Shown here piece after piece: positions 8,728-17,261 of a stretch of 64,000 bases of DNA (position 1 is its first letter; the number at the start of each line of letters is the position of its first letter). The notes beneath the pieces are model-generated. The model saw nothing but the letters and a program-made list of their open reading frames with translations, was not told the DNA's origin and did no database searches. Position numbers and translations under genes: made by a program. The stretch is from Rothia nasisuis (GTDB lineage Bacteria > Actinomycetota > Actinomycetes > Actinomycetales > Micrococcaceae), in assembly GCF_928381405.1 (NCBI RefSeq), contig NZ_CAKMSB010000007.1:84643-148642 (forward strand), given 5' to 3'.

Positions 8728-9695
8728 TAGTTAGCTCCTGAGAAGTCCTTGTAGCGGGCCACGATCATGCGGGCCAGGATATTGACGATGAGGGTGATGA
8801 CGAAGAGCACCAGACCGGCGGCGATGAGCTCTGACATGCGCAGGCCGTATGCCTCGGGAAAGTTGAGGGCAATTTCAGAAGCAAAGGTCTGGTTGCCGGA
8901 TTTGATGAGGGAGGCGGTCAGTGGGCCGGAGGCCAGCACCAGGGTCACCGCCATGGTTTCGCCCAGGGCACGGCCTAGGGCCAGCATGACGGAGGAGATG
9001 ATGCCGGTGCGGGCGAAGGGAAAGACAGTCATACGGATCATCTCCCAACGGGTTGCCCCCAGGCCCAGGGCTGCTTCTTCTTGCAGGGTGGGGGTTTGGA
9101 TGAAGATTTCGCGGCACATGGAGGTGATAATCGGCAAAATCATGATGCCCAGCACAATACCTGCGGTCAGAATGGTTTTACCGGTCTGCGAGGCGGGGCC
9201 TTCAAAGATGGGGATGAACCCAAAGTAGGTGGCCAGCCAGTCGTAGAAGGGCACTATCTGGGGCGCTAGGACGGAGGCTCCCCAGGCGCCGAAGATAACG
9301 GAGGGGATCGCTGCCAGCAGGTCGATGACGTAGCCGATGCCCTTAGCCAGCTTACGGGGGGCGTAGTGGGAGATGAAGAGGGCCACGCCGATGCCAATCG
9401 GGGTTGCAAGGAGCAGGGCGATGATTGAGGCAATCAGGGTGCCTATGGTTAGCGGGATGATGTACTGAATGAAGCTGCCGCTGGTCAGGTCTGCCGGGTC
9501 TGCTGTAAAAACCGGCATGGCCTGGGCGACCAGGAAGATGGCGACGGCGGCCAGAACAACGAGAATCAGGACGCCTGCGCCGAGTGAGACGCCCGAGAAG
9601 ATTTTGTCTGCTGCCGGGTTTCCAACCTCGGGAAGATCTTTAGGTTTCGCGCGGGCGCTGCTGGTGCCCTGCTGCGGTGCTGCTGTGGGTGACAT
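8727..9695 (-). CDS. pstC: Phosphate ABC transporter permease PstC
   Basis: A 322-residue permease subunit pairing with PstA. The EAA-type loop LQEEAALGLGATRWEMIRMTVFPFARTGI and the following GRALGETMAVTLVLASG match the PstC family. About six membrane segments are visible after a polar N-terminus (about 45 residues). It lies 88 bases downstream of pstS, in the same direction, and overlaps pstA by one base. Confidence 0.95.
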   Translation of the reverse strand: MSPTAAPQQGTSSARAKPKDLPEVGNPAADKIFSGVSLGAGVLILVVLAAVAIFLVAQAMPVFTADPADLTSGSFIQYIIPLTIGTLIASIIALLLATPIGIGVALFISHYAPRKLAKGIGYVIDLLAAIPSVIFGAWGASVLAPQIVPFYDWLATYFGFIPIFEGPASQTGKTILTAGIVLGIMILPIITSMCREIFIQTPTLQEEAALGLGATRWEMIRMTVFPFARTGIISSVMLALGRALGETMAVTLVLASGPLTASLIKSGNQTFASEIALNFPEAYGLRMSELIAAGLVLFVITLIVNILARMIVARYKDFSGAN

Positions 9696-9783
9696 GGTGA
9701 ATGTGAGTACCTTTGTCGTGTATCGCTAGCCAACAAGGTGCGGCCGGGTGTGCCGACCGCACCTTGCGTGGACTGAACAAGTT

Positions 9784-10890
9784 TTACTTGGTGCTGATGG
9801 ACTCGATAGCCTTCTGCGCATCGGCGGTCAGTGATGCGGTCAGAGGGGCTGAGTGAGCTGCATCAGCGGCGTCCTGCTGACCCTGCTCTGAAACAACATA
9901 GTTTTCGTAGGCCTTGACCAGGGTGACGTCATCTTCTGATGAGTAGCCGGAGCAGACGATGTGGTAGGAGACCAGAACCACGGGGTAGGCGGTTGAATCC
10001 TCGGGGGTGCGGTTGACCTCGATAGCCATGTCGTTTTCGTGCATGCCGCCGACGCGCTCTGAGAGCTCAACGGTCTTCGCTGCCGCATCTGCTGAGAGTT
10101 CTACGTATTCCTCGCCAACCTTGACCTTGACCTTGCCCAGGTCGCCGATAGCTGAGGCGTCGGCGTAGGTGATAGCACCTTCGGTTGAAGAGGTCGTGGA
10201 GACAACGCCGGAGGTTCCCTTGTTGGACTCACCCGAGTATTGTGAGGGCCAGTTACCGTCTGCTTCTACGTCCCAGGCTCCGTTGGAGGCTGCTGCCAGG
10301 TATTCGGTGAAGTTTTCGGTGGTACCGGAGTCATCGGAGCGGTGCACCACGGTAATTTTGGTGTCAGGCAGGGTGACGCCCTCATTTTGGGAGGCGATGG
10401 CCTGATCGTTCCAGGTAGTGATCTCGCCCTTGAAGATTTTGGCGATGGTCTCGGCGTCAAGGTTCAGGGAGTCAACGCCGGGCAGGTTGAAGGCCACGGC
10501 TACTGGAGAGATGTAGACGGGGATGTTGATAGCGCCGCCATCACCGCAGACCTCCTTGGACTGCTCCCACTCTTCGGTTTTCAGGGCGCGGTCAGAACCT
10601 GCAAATTTAGCGCCACCTGCGAGGAGGGCGTCACGCCCCGCACCTGAGCCGTCAGGTGAGTACTGTACGGTGCCGCCGAGGTTAGAAAAGCCGGTCTCCC
10701 AGGCGGTGATTGCTGCCTGCTGTGAGGAGGCACCTACACCGGTCAGCGGGGTAGAGGGCAGGGAGGCTGCGTTGGAGTCGCCATTACCGGTGTTTGAGGT
10801 GCCGGTTGCGTTATCTGAACCGCATGCGGTGAATGCGAGTGCGCCTACAGCTGCGAGTGAGCCCCAACGAGCAAGTGACTTAGCCTTCAC
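9784..10890 (-). CDS. pstS: Phosphate-binding lipoprotein PstS
   Basis: The extracellular phosphate receptor of the Pst importer. The GTG at 10890 is preferred (AAAGGA 9 bases upstream), giving a 368-residue precursor whose signal peptide ends in the lipobox LAFTACGS, with Cys as the lipidation site. The mature part has the PstS pattern: TGVGASSQQAAITAWETGF, then SGAGRDALLAGGAKFAGSDRAL, and the phosphate-contact segment VVHRSDDSGTTENFTEYL. An in-frame ATG at 10932 would put 14 extra residues before the signal and is less likely. It is first in the operon, directly downstream of a three-unit PHO box. Confidence 0.95.
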   Translation of the reverse strand: MKAKSLARWGSLAAVGALAFTACGSDNATGTSNTGNGDSNAASLPSTPLTGVGASSQQAAITAWETGFSNLGGTVQYSPDGSGAGRDALLAGGAKFAGSDRALKTEEWEQSKEVCGDGGAINIPVYISPVAVAFNLPGVDSLNLDAETIAKIFKGEITTWNDQAIASQNEGVTLPDTKITVVHRSDDSGTTENFTEYLAAASNGAWDVEADGNWPSQYSGESNKGTSGVVSTTSSTEGAITYADASAIGDLGKVKVKVGEEYVELSADAAAKTVELSERVGGMHENDMAIEVNRTPEDSTAYPVVLVSYHIVCSGYSSEDDVTLVKAYENYVVSEQGQQDAADAAHSAPLTASLTADAQKAIESISTK

Positions 10891-11007
10891 TGTGTGAATT
10901 CCTTTGGTTGATAGGCCCCTGTTGCGTCTCATTCTTGAACTGTGGGAGACAGTGGACAGGGGTGGGAATGTATCTAACGGGTTCGACTTTAGGAGCGCTA
11001 GGTAGCA

Positions 11008-11040
11008 GGTTGGCTAGCAGTGGGTGAACGGTTGGTTAAC
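11008..11040 (-). promoter_or_regulatory. PHO box (PhoP site) upstream of pstS
   Basis: Read on the minus strand, three contiguous 11-base units follow each other: GTTAACCAACC, GTTCACCCACT and GCTAGCCAACC. This matches the known actinobacterial PHO box of 11-base direct repeats with a GTTCACC core. It lies about 118 bases before the pstS GTG, upstream of a TACATT -10 candidate near 10966-10971. It predicts activation of pstSCAB by PhoP under phosphate limitation. Confidence 0.75.
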
Positions 11041-11095
11041 TCGCGGCGCACAGTTAGGGTGAGGTAGGCCCCGGACGGTGCGCGGGCAGCCGGGC

Positions 11096-11101
11096 TAGAA
11101 T
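11096..11101 (+). promoter_or_regulatory. Candidate -10 of a leaderless gene
   Basis: TAGAAT is separated by 7 bases from the ATG at 11109, with no ribosome binding site. This supports 11109, not the overlapping ATG at 11100, as the start of the FUSC-family gene. Confidence 0.45.
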
Positions 11102-11108
11102 GGTGCGT

Positions 11109-12563
11109 ATGGGTTTTGGTCAGCAGGTTGCGGGTTTAAAGGGTAGGGCGCATAAGCGGGCTCGGCAGGGCTGGGTGCGCATGAAGGACGGTTTCTTTCA
11201 GTCTCTTCAGATTGTGGTCTCGGGTATCGGGGCCTATCTTTTTGCGGAGAAAGTGCTCGGGCATACCGAACCGATTTTCGCGGCGACAGCTGCGATTGTG
11301 TCGCTGGGCTATATTACGGGGGCAACCCATGCTCGCCGTATTCTTGAGGTTTCGTTTGGTGTGACTCTGGGTATTCTCATCGGCGATATGATGATGCTGG
11401 TTCTGGGCCGGGGCATCTGGCAGGCGGGGCTGGTAATGTTTCTGTCGATTATGCTGGCCCGTTTCTTAGATAACGGCATACTTTTCACCATTCAGATGGG
11501 CTTGCAGTCCTGCCTGGTGGTCTTGCTCCCACCGAATGTTGATGGGCCTTTTGCGCGCAGTCTTGACGGCATTGTGGGTGGGCTGTGCGCTTTCTTGCTC
11601 ATGTTCCTCTTCCCTAAGGATCCCCGCCGCGCGCCGCGTGAGAACGCCCGCGCACTGATGGGGGCTTTCGCTGCTGTTTTCCACGATGCGGGCACAGCGA
11701 TGGAGCACTATGACGGCAAGGAGGCCTGGCATGCGCTGGCTGCCGCCCGCCGTTTACAGCCGCTCTATAACACCTGTGAGAAAGACATTATTACCTCTAA
11801 GGGTATGGCCCAGCTGGCCTGGACTGGCCGCGCGCACATGGAGGAGCTGGAGCGTTATAGCCAGACCTTGAGTAAGATTGACTACGCTATCCGTAACACC
11901 CGCGTGCTGAATCGGCGTATGGCGTCCACCGTTAACAATGTGGAGATTTCTCACGAGGCCGTGACCTCCATTTCCGAAGCTCTGAAGAGCGTCGGCGATT
12001 CGGTTGAGACGCTGGGGCAGGGTATGTCTGATGCCAGCGCCGAGGTTCGAGCCGCGCGCAAGATGCAGGCCCGCCGTGACCTTTCGCAGCTGGCGGGGCG
12101 ATTAGAGCCGCATATGATGGGCGTGCAGACTATGGAGGCCGAGGCTTTGGTGCTCATGCTTCGGCCTCTGGTGGTTGACCTGCTTGAGGCCTCTGGCCTG
12201 ACTCACCAGCAGGCTGCTGATATGTTGGTCCCGCTGGGTGATTCGATGACCAAGCATGCGCCCACTACAGCCCAGCTGGTCAGGCAGGAGCGCGGGAGCG
12301 CTGAGGCCCGGTATCAGCGGGCTGAGCAGAAGCACAGGGACGACACCCGCCAGCTCACCACCGTCTTACGCGCCAAGGATCGCGCTCCTCTGCGCGAAAT
12401 CCGCGAAGCCTCGGTGCGGGATCCGAGATCTTTACCGTCGGTGGCCTCACCGGTTTCTGAGCTGCGCGATAGTGCAGCTCGCGTTGAAAAGCAGCGGGCT
12501 CTGAATACCCAGCAGCTTGAGATTATCGAGGAGCAGCTCAAGGGCGGTAAGGGCACCGGCTAA
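11109..12563 (+). CDS. FUSC/aromatic acid exporter-family membrane protein
   Basis: A 484-residue protein with a six-segment hydrophobic N-terminal domain (about 25-165; for example FAATAAIVSLGYITGATHARR and the FPKDPRRAPRENARALMGAF transition). A long, mostly helical cytoplasmic domain follows (about 170-484) with coiled-coil potential. This layout is that of half-length FUSC or ArAE proteins (aromatic acid exporter family), which are thought to export small organic acids, although most actinobacterial members are untested. The start was moved to 11109 because a TAGAAT -10-like box sits 7 bases upstream. It is divergent from pstS. Confidence 0.7.
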   Translation: MGFGQQVAGLKGRAHKRARQGWVRMKDGFFQSLQIVVSGIGAYLFAEKVLGHTEPIFAATAAIVSLGYITGATHARRILEVSFGVTLGILIGDMMMLVLGRGIWQAGLVMFLSIMLARFLDNGILFTIQMGLQSCLVVLLPPNVDGPFARSLDGIVGGLCAFLLMFLFPKDPRRAPRENARALMGAFAAVFHDAGTAMEHYDGKEAWHALAAARRLQPLYNTCEKDIITSKGMAQLAWTGRAHMEELERYSQTLSKIDYAIRNTRVLNRRMASTVNNVEISHEAVTSISEALKSVGDSVETLGQGMSDASAEVRAARKMQARRDLSQLAGRLEPHMMGVQTMEAEALVLMLRPLVVDLLEASGLTHQQAADMLVPLGDSMTKHAPTTAQLVRQERGSAEARYQRAEQKHRDDTRQLTTVLRAKDRAPLREIREASVRDPRSLPSVASPVSELRDSAARVEKQRALNTQQLEIIEEQLKGGKGTG

Positions 12564-12643
12564 CTCTTACACTCCGACTGCTATGCCCCGGATGTATCAA
12601 GCTCCTGACGCGTGGAGAAAATCTTGGGGAGTCGCTGGGGAAT

Positions 12644-14044
12644 CTACTGGGGAAAGAGGAGGGCAAGGGCTTCAGTCAAAGAGGCAACCTCACGCACTGA
12701 GACTCCCGCGGGCACCTCGCCCACTCCGGCCGGGGAGGCGGGCACAATGACGTGGGTGAAGCCCAGCCTGCCCACTTCGGCTATGCGTTGGCGAATACCT
12801 GGCACGGCTCGCACCTCACCCGCTAAGCCAACCTCACCGAAGACCGCCAGCTTACGTGGCAGAGGCTTATCTTGGGCGGCTGAGGCCAAGGCAATGACGC
12901 AGGCTAAGTCAGCTGATGGTTCTGAAATTTTTACGCCGCCCACAGTGGAGATGTAGCAGTCAAGCTTACCCACGTTGAAGCCCGCGCGTTTTTGCAGTAC
13001 GGCTAGCAACATAGAGATACGTGAGGAGTCAAGGCCACTGGTGGTGCGCCGGGGTGCCGGGGTAGCGCTCTGGTCGAGAAGGGCCTGTACCTCCGCTAGC
13101 AGGGGGCGGCGGCCCTCCATGGTCACGGTGACGCAGGTGCCCGATACCGGGTGCGGGGTGCGTGAGACGAAGAGCCCCGAGGGGTCGGTGACGGGGGCGA
13201 TGCCGTCCTCGTGCATATCAAAGCACCCCACCTCATCGGTGGGGCCAAAGCGGTTCTTGACGGCCCGTAACATGCGGATAGGTGTATGCTTGTCACCCTC
13301 AAACTGGCAGACCACATCGACCAGGTGTTCCAGCAGGCGGGGGCCCGCGATGGTGCCTTCCTTGGTCACATGCCCCACCAGCAGGGTGCACATGTTGCGG
13401 CGCTTGGCTGAGGCAATGATGGAGGCCGCCACCTCACGCACCTGGGTCACTCCGCCGGCGCTCCCTTCGACTTCAGAGGAGGCCAGGGTCTGCACCGAAT
13501 CGACAATCAGCAGGTCAGGGTTGACCTGCTCAATGTGAGCGAGGGCTGTGCCCAGGTCGGTCTCGCTGGTTAGGTAGAGGGTCTCAGCTAGCGCCCCGAT
13601 GCGGTCTGCGCGTAGCTTGACCTGCGCTGCGGATTCTTCGCCCGTCACGTACAGAACGTTGTGGGGTTTGCCTGTTGACTGCCCGCGGGCAAAGGTGGCG
13701 GCTACATCAAGGAGCAGGGTGGATTTGCCGACGCCGGGTTCACCGGCCATGAGAATTACCGCGCCGGGTACCAGTCCGCCGCCGAGTACACGGTCGAATT
13801 CCGGGTTGCAGGTTGACATGTACTGGGCAACCGTGGAGTCTACCGTGCCGATAGGCTGGGCCGGGGCCTGCACGTTAGAGGCCACGGTGGTTTTAGCGGT
13901 GACGGCGCCGCTGGCTGCTTCTTCGACTGTGCCCCAGGATTGGCACTCGCCGCAGCGGCCTACCCATTTGGCTGTGGTCCAGCCACATTCGATGCAGCGG
14001 TAGGCGTTAGCGGAACGCGAGCGGGGTGTTTTACGGGTTGCCAT
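12644..14044 (-). CDS. radA: DNA repair protein RadA
   Basis: A 466-residue RadA/Sms, a RecA-like ATPase that promotes branch migration in recombinational repair. An N-terminal C4 zinc finger (CIECGWTTAKWVGRCGECQSW, about 17-37) is followed by the ATPase with Walker A GEPGVGKST (about 102-110), the RadA-specific KNRFG motif, and a C-terminal Lon-like domain with LAVFGEVGLAGEVRAVPGI. The length is normal. In many Actinobacteria radA adjoins disA, whose product it contacts or regulates. Here disA is 22 kb away, across the NRPS island. Confidence 0.97.
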   Translation of the reverse strand: MATRKTPRSRSANAYRCIECGWTTAKWVGRCGECQSWGTVEEAASGAVTAKTTVASNVQAPAQPIGTVDSTVAQYMSTCNPEFDRVLGGGLVPGAVILMAGEPGVGKSTLLLDVAATFARGQSTGKPHNVLYVTGEESAAQVKLRADRIGALAETLYLTSETDLGTALAHIEQVNPDLLIVDSVQTLASSEVEGSAGGVTQVREVAASIIASAKRRNMCTLLVGHVTKEGTIAGPRLLEHLVDVVCQFEGDKHTPIRMLRAVKNRFGPTDEVGCFDMHEDGIAPVTDPSGLFVSRTPHPVSGTCVTVTMEGRRPLLAEVQALLDQSATPAPRRTTSGLDSSRISMLLAVLQKRAGFNVGKLDCYISTVGGVKISEPSADLACVIALASAAQDKPLPRKLAVFGEVGLAGEVRAVPGIRQRIAEVGRLGFTHVIVPASPAGVGEVPAGVSVREVASLTEALALLFPQ

Positions 14045-14174
14045 ACACCCAGCATAAGGCCGGTGGCTGACACTTTAAGAATCGAGTGACCGCTTGTTTT
14101 GAAGTGCTGCCGTTGGTTGCTTTAAAGATTATTCAAAAGTAGTCAGACGACTGATGTATACCAAATCTCAGAAT

Positions 14175-14345
14175 TTACACCTCCTCATAATCGAGGCTTG
14201 CAACATGCCGCGAACAAGGTCGCTGGTATCCGTTGCTCGCGGCATGTTCATCAATTAGCTTCGCGATTTTAGGATTAGCAAGCAACTTTTTCTCAACCGT
14301 ATCAATTTCGGTCTTATCAGCCGGGTCTTGTCGTAACCATAGTAG
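14175..14345 (-). pseudogene. C-terminal remnant of an unidentified gene
   Basis: On the minus strand 56 codons read without a stop up to TAA at 14177-14175 and look like real protein (DKTEIDTVEKKLLANPKI, then AKLIDEHAASNGYQRP). A TGA stop lies in frame at 14348-14346 and no start or ribosome site is visible, so this is probably the tail of a decayed gene. The rest of 14045-14618 shows no other convincing coding sequence. The remnant marks the edge of the NRPS island. Confidence 0.35.
14202..14248. repeat. 16-bp inverted repeat with 15-base loop
   Basis: AACATGCCGCGAACAA and TTGCTCGCGGCATGTT pair over 16 positions with one mismatch. It lies inside the decayed coding remnant next to radA. There is no T-run on either side, so terminator function is doubtful; it may be an operator or a mobile-element scar. 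Confidence 0.5.
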
Positions 14346-14618
14346 TCATTCCGGTCTATCTTCCCACATGGACATAGAACCCACGCACAAGCCATCTGAT
14401 GTCCTTGGATTATAGTTATATGGTTGACTCACTTCTACCCATAGTTTGAACCACACCGATATCCGGGCGATGGCCCCAACAGAATATGATAACGAATCGG
14501 CCTAACGGTCACAGGTTTGTATACGTCACCAATATCTGTGCTGTTGTTCTGCCTTGAAGGCATTCATATGATGGCAGACTCGCGCTGCACTACCAGTCTC
14601 ATGAGGTGTTACAAGAGG

Positions 14619-15320
14619 CTACGGAGCAGGTGCGTGAAATATGGGATCCCACACGGCAGTAACAATCCATCGGTGATAGATAGTCCAAGTCCCGTTAAAT
14701 CCTACGAGTATCCCCGCATCAGTTTTAACACCCGGGATGAGAACCTTGCCAATGAATGTCCTGGAGGGGACATGAATAGTTAGTTCGCATTCTTTGAAGT
14801 CAAGCCAGATTCCGGACAACGGGAACCAGGCCTTATAAATGCTCTCTTTAGCACTGAATAATAAGCGGTCCCATGCAATCGTGGGTTCTATCTCAAAGAG
14901 GTGAGCAAGCATCTGAGATTCAGCCCCAACAGTAACCATTTCAGTAACGCCTTCAGGCAACGGTTTGTTCAGCTCTGCATCAATACCGATAGCTAGAACT
15001 TCAGACTTACGGGCTACTGCTGCGGCACGGTAGCCTTCGCAATGGGTCAGACTCCCAACTATGCCCTGTGGCCACTGAGGTTCACGGTATTTACCCGGAA
15101 CGATGGGGCCTGCTGGATATCCAAGCCGACCAAGCGCGCGGCGAGCACAAGCTCTGACTGACGCGTATTCGGCAATCCGCAAAGGTGCTGCGCCCATAAT
15201 CGCGGCACGTTCCTCGGGCAACAGGACACTTTGCGGCGCATCAGCTTCCATATATTCAAATACTACTGAGGCGTGAAGAAACGTAGACAATTGCCCATCC
15301 ACATCTGAAACTTTTGTCAA
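14619..15320 (-). CDS. Sfp/EntD-type 4'-phosphopantetheinyl transferase
   Basis: This 233-residue enzyme transfers phosphopantetheine from CoA to the serine of carrier-protein domains, activating NRPS thiolation domains. Family motifs are seen: GSLTHCEGYRAAAVA, the Mg-binding IGIDAE, and LLFSAKESIYKAW. The EntD-like VRACARRALGRLG is in the N-terminal half. The start is uncertain: the frame opens with TTG at 15320, only 5 bases from the MITE, and a GTG lies six codons in; the MITE supplies a TAA further upstream. The insertion may therefore have replaced the native 5' end or leader. It belongs to the depsipeptide operon, as cesP does in cereulide clusters. Confidence 0.88.
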   Translation of the reverse strand: MTKVSDVDGQLSTFLHASVVFEYMEADAPQSVLLPEERAAIMGAAPLRIAEYASVRACARRALGRLGYPAGPIVPGKYREPQWPQGIVGSLTHCEGYRAAAVARKSEVLAIGIDAELNKPLPEGVTEMVTVGAESQMLAHLFEIEPTIAWDRLLFSAKESIYKAWFPLSGIWLDFKECELTIHVPSRTFIGKVLIPGVKTDAGILVGFNGTWTIYHRWIVTAVWDPIFHAPAP

Positions 15321-15324
15321 AGAA

Positions 15325-15585
15325 GCTTATTCATAAGGGGTTCCGCAGGCTCACGCTCGCTGCCGACCCTCTCGCCTGGTTCGCTCCTGGCTCGCAAGCT
15401 CGCCAGATGCGCAACGACTTCTTTTTCGCTGCACGAAAAATCCTTGCTTATCCAGGCGATTCACTCCCCGCCTGACGGCGGATTCCGTTCGCTCTTGTAT
15501 GCTCGCTCGAGCGCTCGCCCCGCTCACTTCATCCGAGCCAGCAGCTTCGCTGTGAGCCTGCTTCACCTATCCTTATGAATAAGCC
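15325..15585. mobile_element. MITE with GCTTATTCATAAGG terminal inverted repeats
   Basis: A 261-bp non-coding element begins GCTTATTCATAAGG and ends CCTTATGAATAAGC(C), a perfect 14-bp terminal inverted repeat. The interior is GC-rich and lacks a transposase. Its start (AAGGGGTT...CCCTCTC.CTGGTTCGCT) and its end (CAGCAG...GCCTGCTTC) match the element at 61106-61248, showing a family. It sits immediately after the TGA stop of the ABC permease and 5 bases before the transferase frame, inside an otherwise tightly packed operon. Confidence 0.75.
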
Positions 15586-16392
15586 TCACAGGTTGAGATC
15601 TTTCTTCCGGAATAGCAGTAGAGAACATAAAGCAATGACGATTGCCGCCGCAACGAGCGCAATGACCGTTAAGGTAAGAGCACCGGGGTCGTCGCGAAAC
15701 TTTTCCACGTCGAAGAGGGTAAAGACCGTAGTATATCGCAACCAAGTGACGTCGGGCGCGAGGCTACGAGCGATGTGAATAAAGTACTCAACAACAACCA
15801 GAGAAGCACTCCAGGCCAAAGCCGTAGTACCGGTCTTCGTCATCATACGTATAAGGAAGCACACGGCCCCTAGGGGTGTAAAGATTGCAAACAGAAGCAG
15901 GTTCAGGGTGAGAATGCCCTCCCATTCAATGTTCCCCTCAGCGAACATAAGATGACCGAGTGCAGCGAAGAGTACCGAGCTGACGGTGACGACCAAGAGA
16001 GCACCCACAAAAACCAGTATCTGAGTCATCAAATATGACACACGCGAAGTGCGCCCGCTGAGAAAGTAGCCAAGTGACGTGGTATCAATGGGCACAGAGG
16101 CCAGGCGGTAGACAAGCAACACCACGAAGGCCATAAGAAACATGATGTGCAGAGAGTTATAGTAATTGGCGCTTAGAAAGCCGAAGTATTCACTTTGATC
16201 TGAGACAACCCCTAGCGCATCACGGAGTTCGGGCGGCAGAGCGCCAACCATACCGGTGAACGATGCGTTCGTTGATAAGGAGGGGAAAAGCCAGGCAAGC
16301 GAAAGAATCATGCTGCCAACAAGAGCCGCAAAAATTGAGACTAACGAAAGGTTTGTTTTTACACCGTACTTCAATACCGGGGCGCTTATCAT
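15586..16392 (-). CDS. ABC transporter permease of the depsipeptide operon
   Basis: A 268-residue protein with about six membrane segments (for example IFAALVGSMILSLAWLFPSL, IMFLMAFVVLLVYRLASVP, ILVFVGALLVVTVSSVLFAAL) of the ABC-2 type. The region IDTTSLGYFLSGRTSRVSYL resembles that of permeases such as CesD and of NRPS-cluster exporters. It overlaps its ATPase by 4 bases (ATGA). In cereulide clusters the corresponding pair (CesC/CesD) is thought to export the ionophore or confer self-resistance. That role is inferred from position here. A MITE abuts the stop codon. Confidence 0.8.
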   Translation of the reverse strand: MISAPVLKYGVKTNLSLVSIFAALVGSMILSLAWLFPSLSTNASFTGMVGALPPELRDALGVVSDQSEYFGFLSANYYNSLHIMFLMAFVVLLVYRLASVPIDTTSLGYFLSGRTSRVSYLMTQILVFVGALLVVTVSSVLFAALGHLMFAEGNIEWEGILTLNLLLFAIFTPLGAVCFLIRMMTKTGTTALAWSASLVVVEYFIHIARSLAPDVTWLRYTTVFTLFDVEKFRDDPGALTLTVIALVAAAIVIALCSLLLFRKKDLNL

Positions 16393-17261
16393 GATTGTTT
16401 TCCTCCATATGCATCTCTGAAATATTCGCGAAGCTCCACCCTTCGGGTTTCAATCTTTTTCACTCCGGACTGCGAAAGTTCTCCCAGCAAGGGGGCGATA
16501 TCACCATCAAGCGGAAAATCGAGTTCTGTAGCGCTTACTACAGTGGCTCCGACCGTAAAAGCGGCTGGGTCCACGGGGTGGTCAAACCAGGCGCGGAGTG
16601 TTCTGCTTAATTCGTTCTCTAGGGTAGACATAGACTGTGATGCCACAAGATGGCCCTCGCGGATAACTGTGATGGAATCTGCCACTGCTTCCACTTCTTC
16701 GAAGATATGAGAGGACAGCAGTATGGTCTTGCCCTTCTTCTTCTCTTCTTCAAGTAATGAAATCAAGGTGTCCTGCATCAACGGGTCTAACCCGCTACTT
16801 GGTTCATCAAGGATTAGCACCGCCGGGTCACCCATGAAGGCTGCAACCAGCGCCAGCTTCTGTTTGGTTCCTTTCGACATAGCCTTGATGGGCGTAGACA
16901 AATCTAGTTGGAAGCGCCGCACGAGGTCATCTCGCAACGGCTGGACTGTGTTCTTGCGGATTTCGCTGAGCAAATCCAGAAAGGTTCCTGCCGCTACCCC
17001 AGAGGGGAAAGCTATTTCTCCGGGGACGAATCCTAGCGATCGCTTGGCCTCAATGGGCTCGCTCCAGCAGTCGAAGTTATCAATCGTAGCCTGACCCTCA
17101 TCTGGCCGAAGGAAGCCAAGTAGATGACGAATTGTTGTCGATTTTCCGGCACCGTTTGGCCCGATGAATCCCAGCACCTCCCCCTCATTGACAGTTAAGT
17201 TAAGACCGAATATCCCTTTTGTGGAAGAGAACTGTTTGGTCAGTCCTTCAACCTTAATCAT
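16389..17261 (-). CDS. ABC transporter ATPase of the depsipeptide operon
   Basis: A 290-residue CcmA/DrrA-like ATPase. It has Walker A GPNGAGKSTTIRHLL (about 33-47), Q-loop GFVPGEIAFPSGV, a modified signature AMSKGTKQKLALVAAF in place of LSGGQ, Walker B AVLILDEPSSGLDPL and the switch His in LLSSHIFEE. A C-terminal domain of about 80 residues follows, usual for this export group. The start ATG overlaps the NRPS 2 stop by 4 bases, so it is translated with the synthetase. It partners with the permease downstream, probably to export or detoxify the product. Confidence 0.88.
   Translation of the reverse strand: MIKVEGLTKQFSSTKGIFGLNLTVNEGEVLGFIGPNGAGKSTTIRHLLGFLRPDEGQATIDNFDCWSEPIEAKRSLGFVPGEIAFPSGVAAGTFLDLLSEIRKNTVQPLRDDLVRRFQLDLSTPIKAMSKGTKQKLALVAAFMGDPAVLILDEPSSGLDPLMQDTLISLLEEEKKKGKTILLSSHIFEEVEAVADSITVIREGHLVASQSMSTLENELSRTLRAWFDHPVDPAAFTVGATVVSATELDFPLDGDIAPLLGELSQSGVKKIETRRVELREYFRDAYGGKQS

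Noticed and set aside
14233..14415. Plus-strand frame of 60 codons in the radA-side gap
   Set aside because: Low-complexity Ser-rich translation; the minus strand holds the more protein-like remnant.
15351..15566. Arg/Ser-rich minus-strand frames in the 15.3-15.6 kb gap
   Set aside because: They lie inside the MITE and have no ribosome site or family features.
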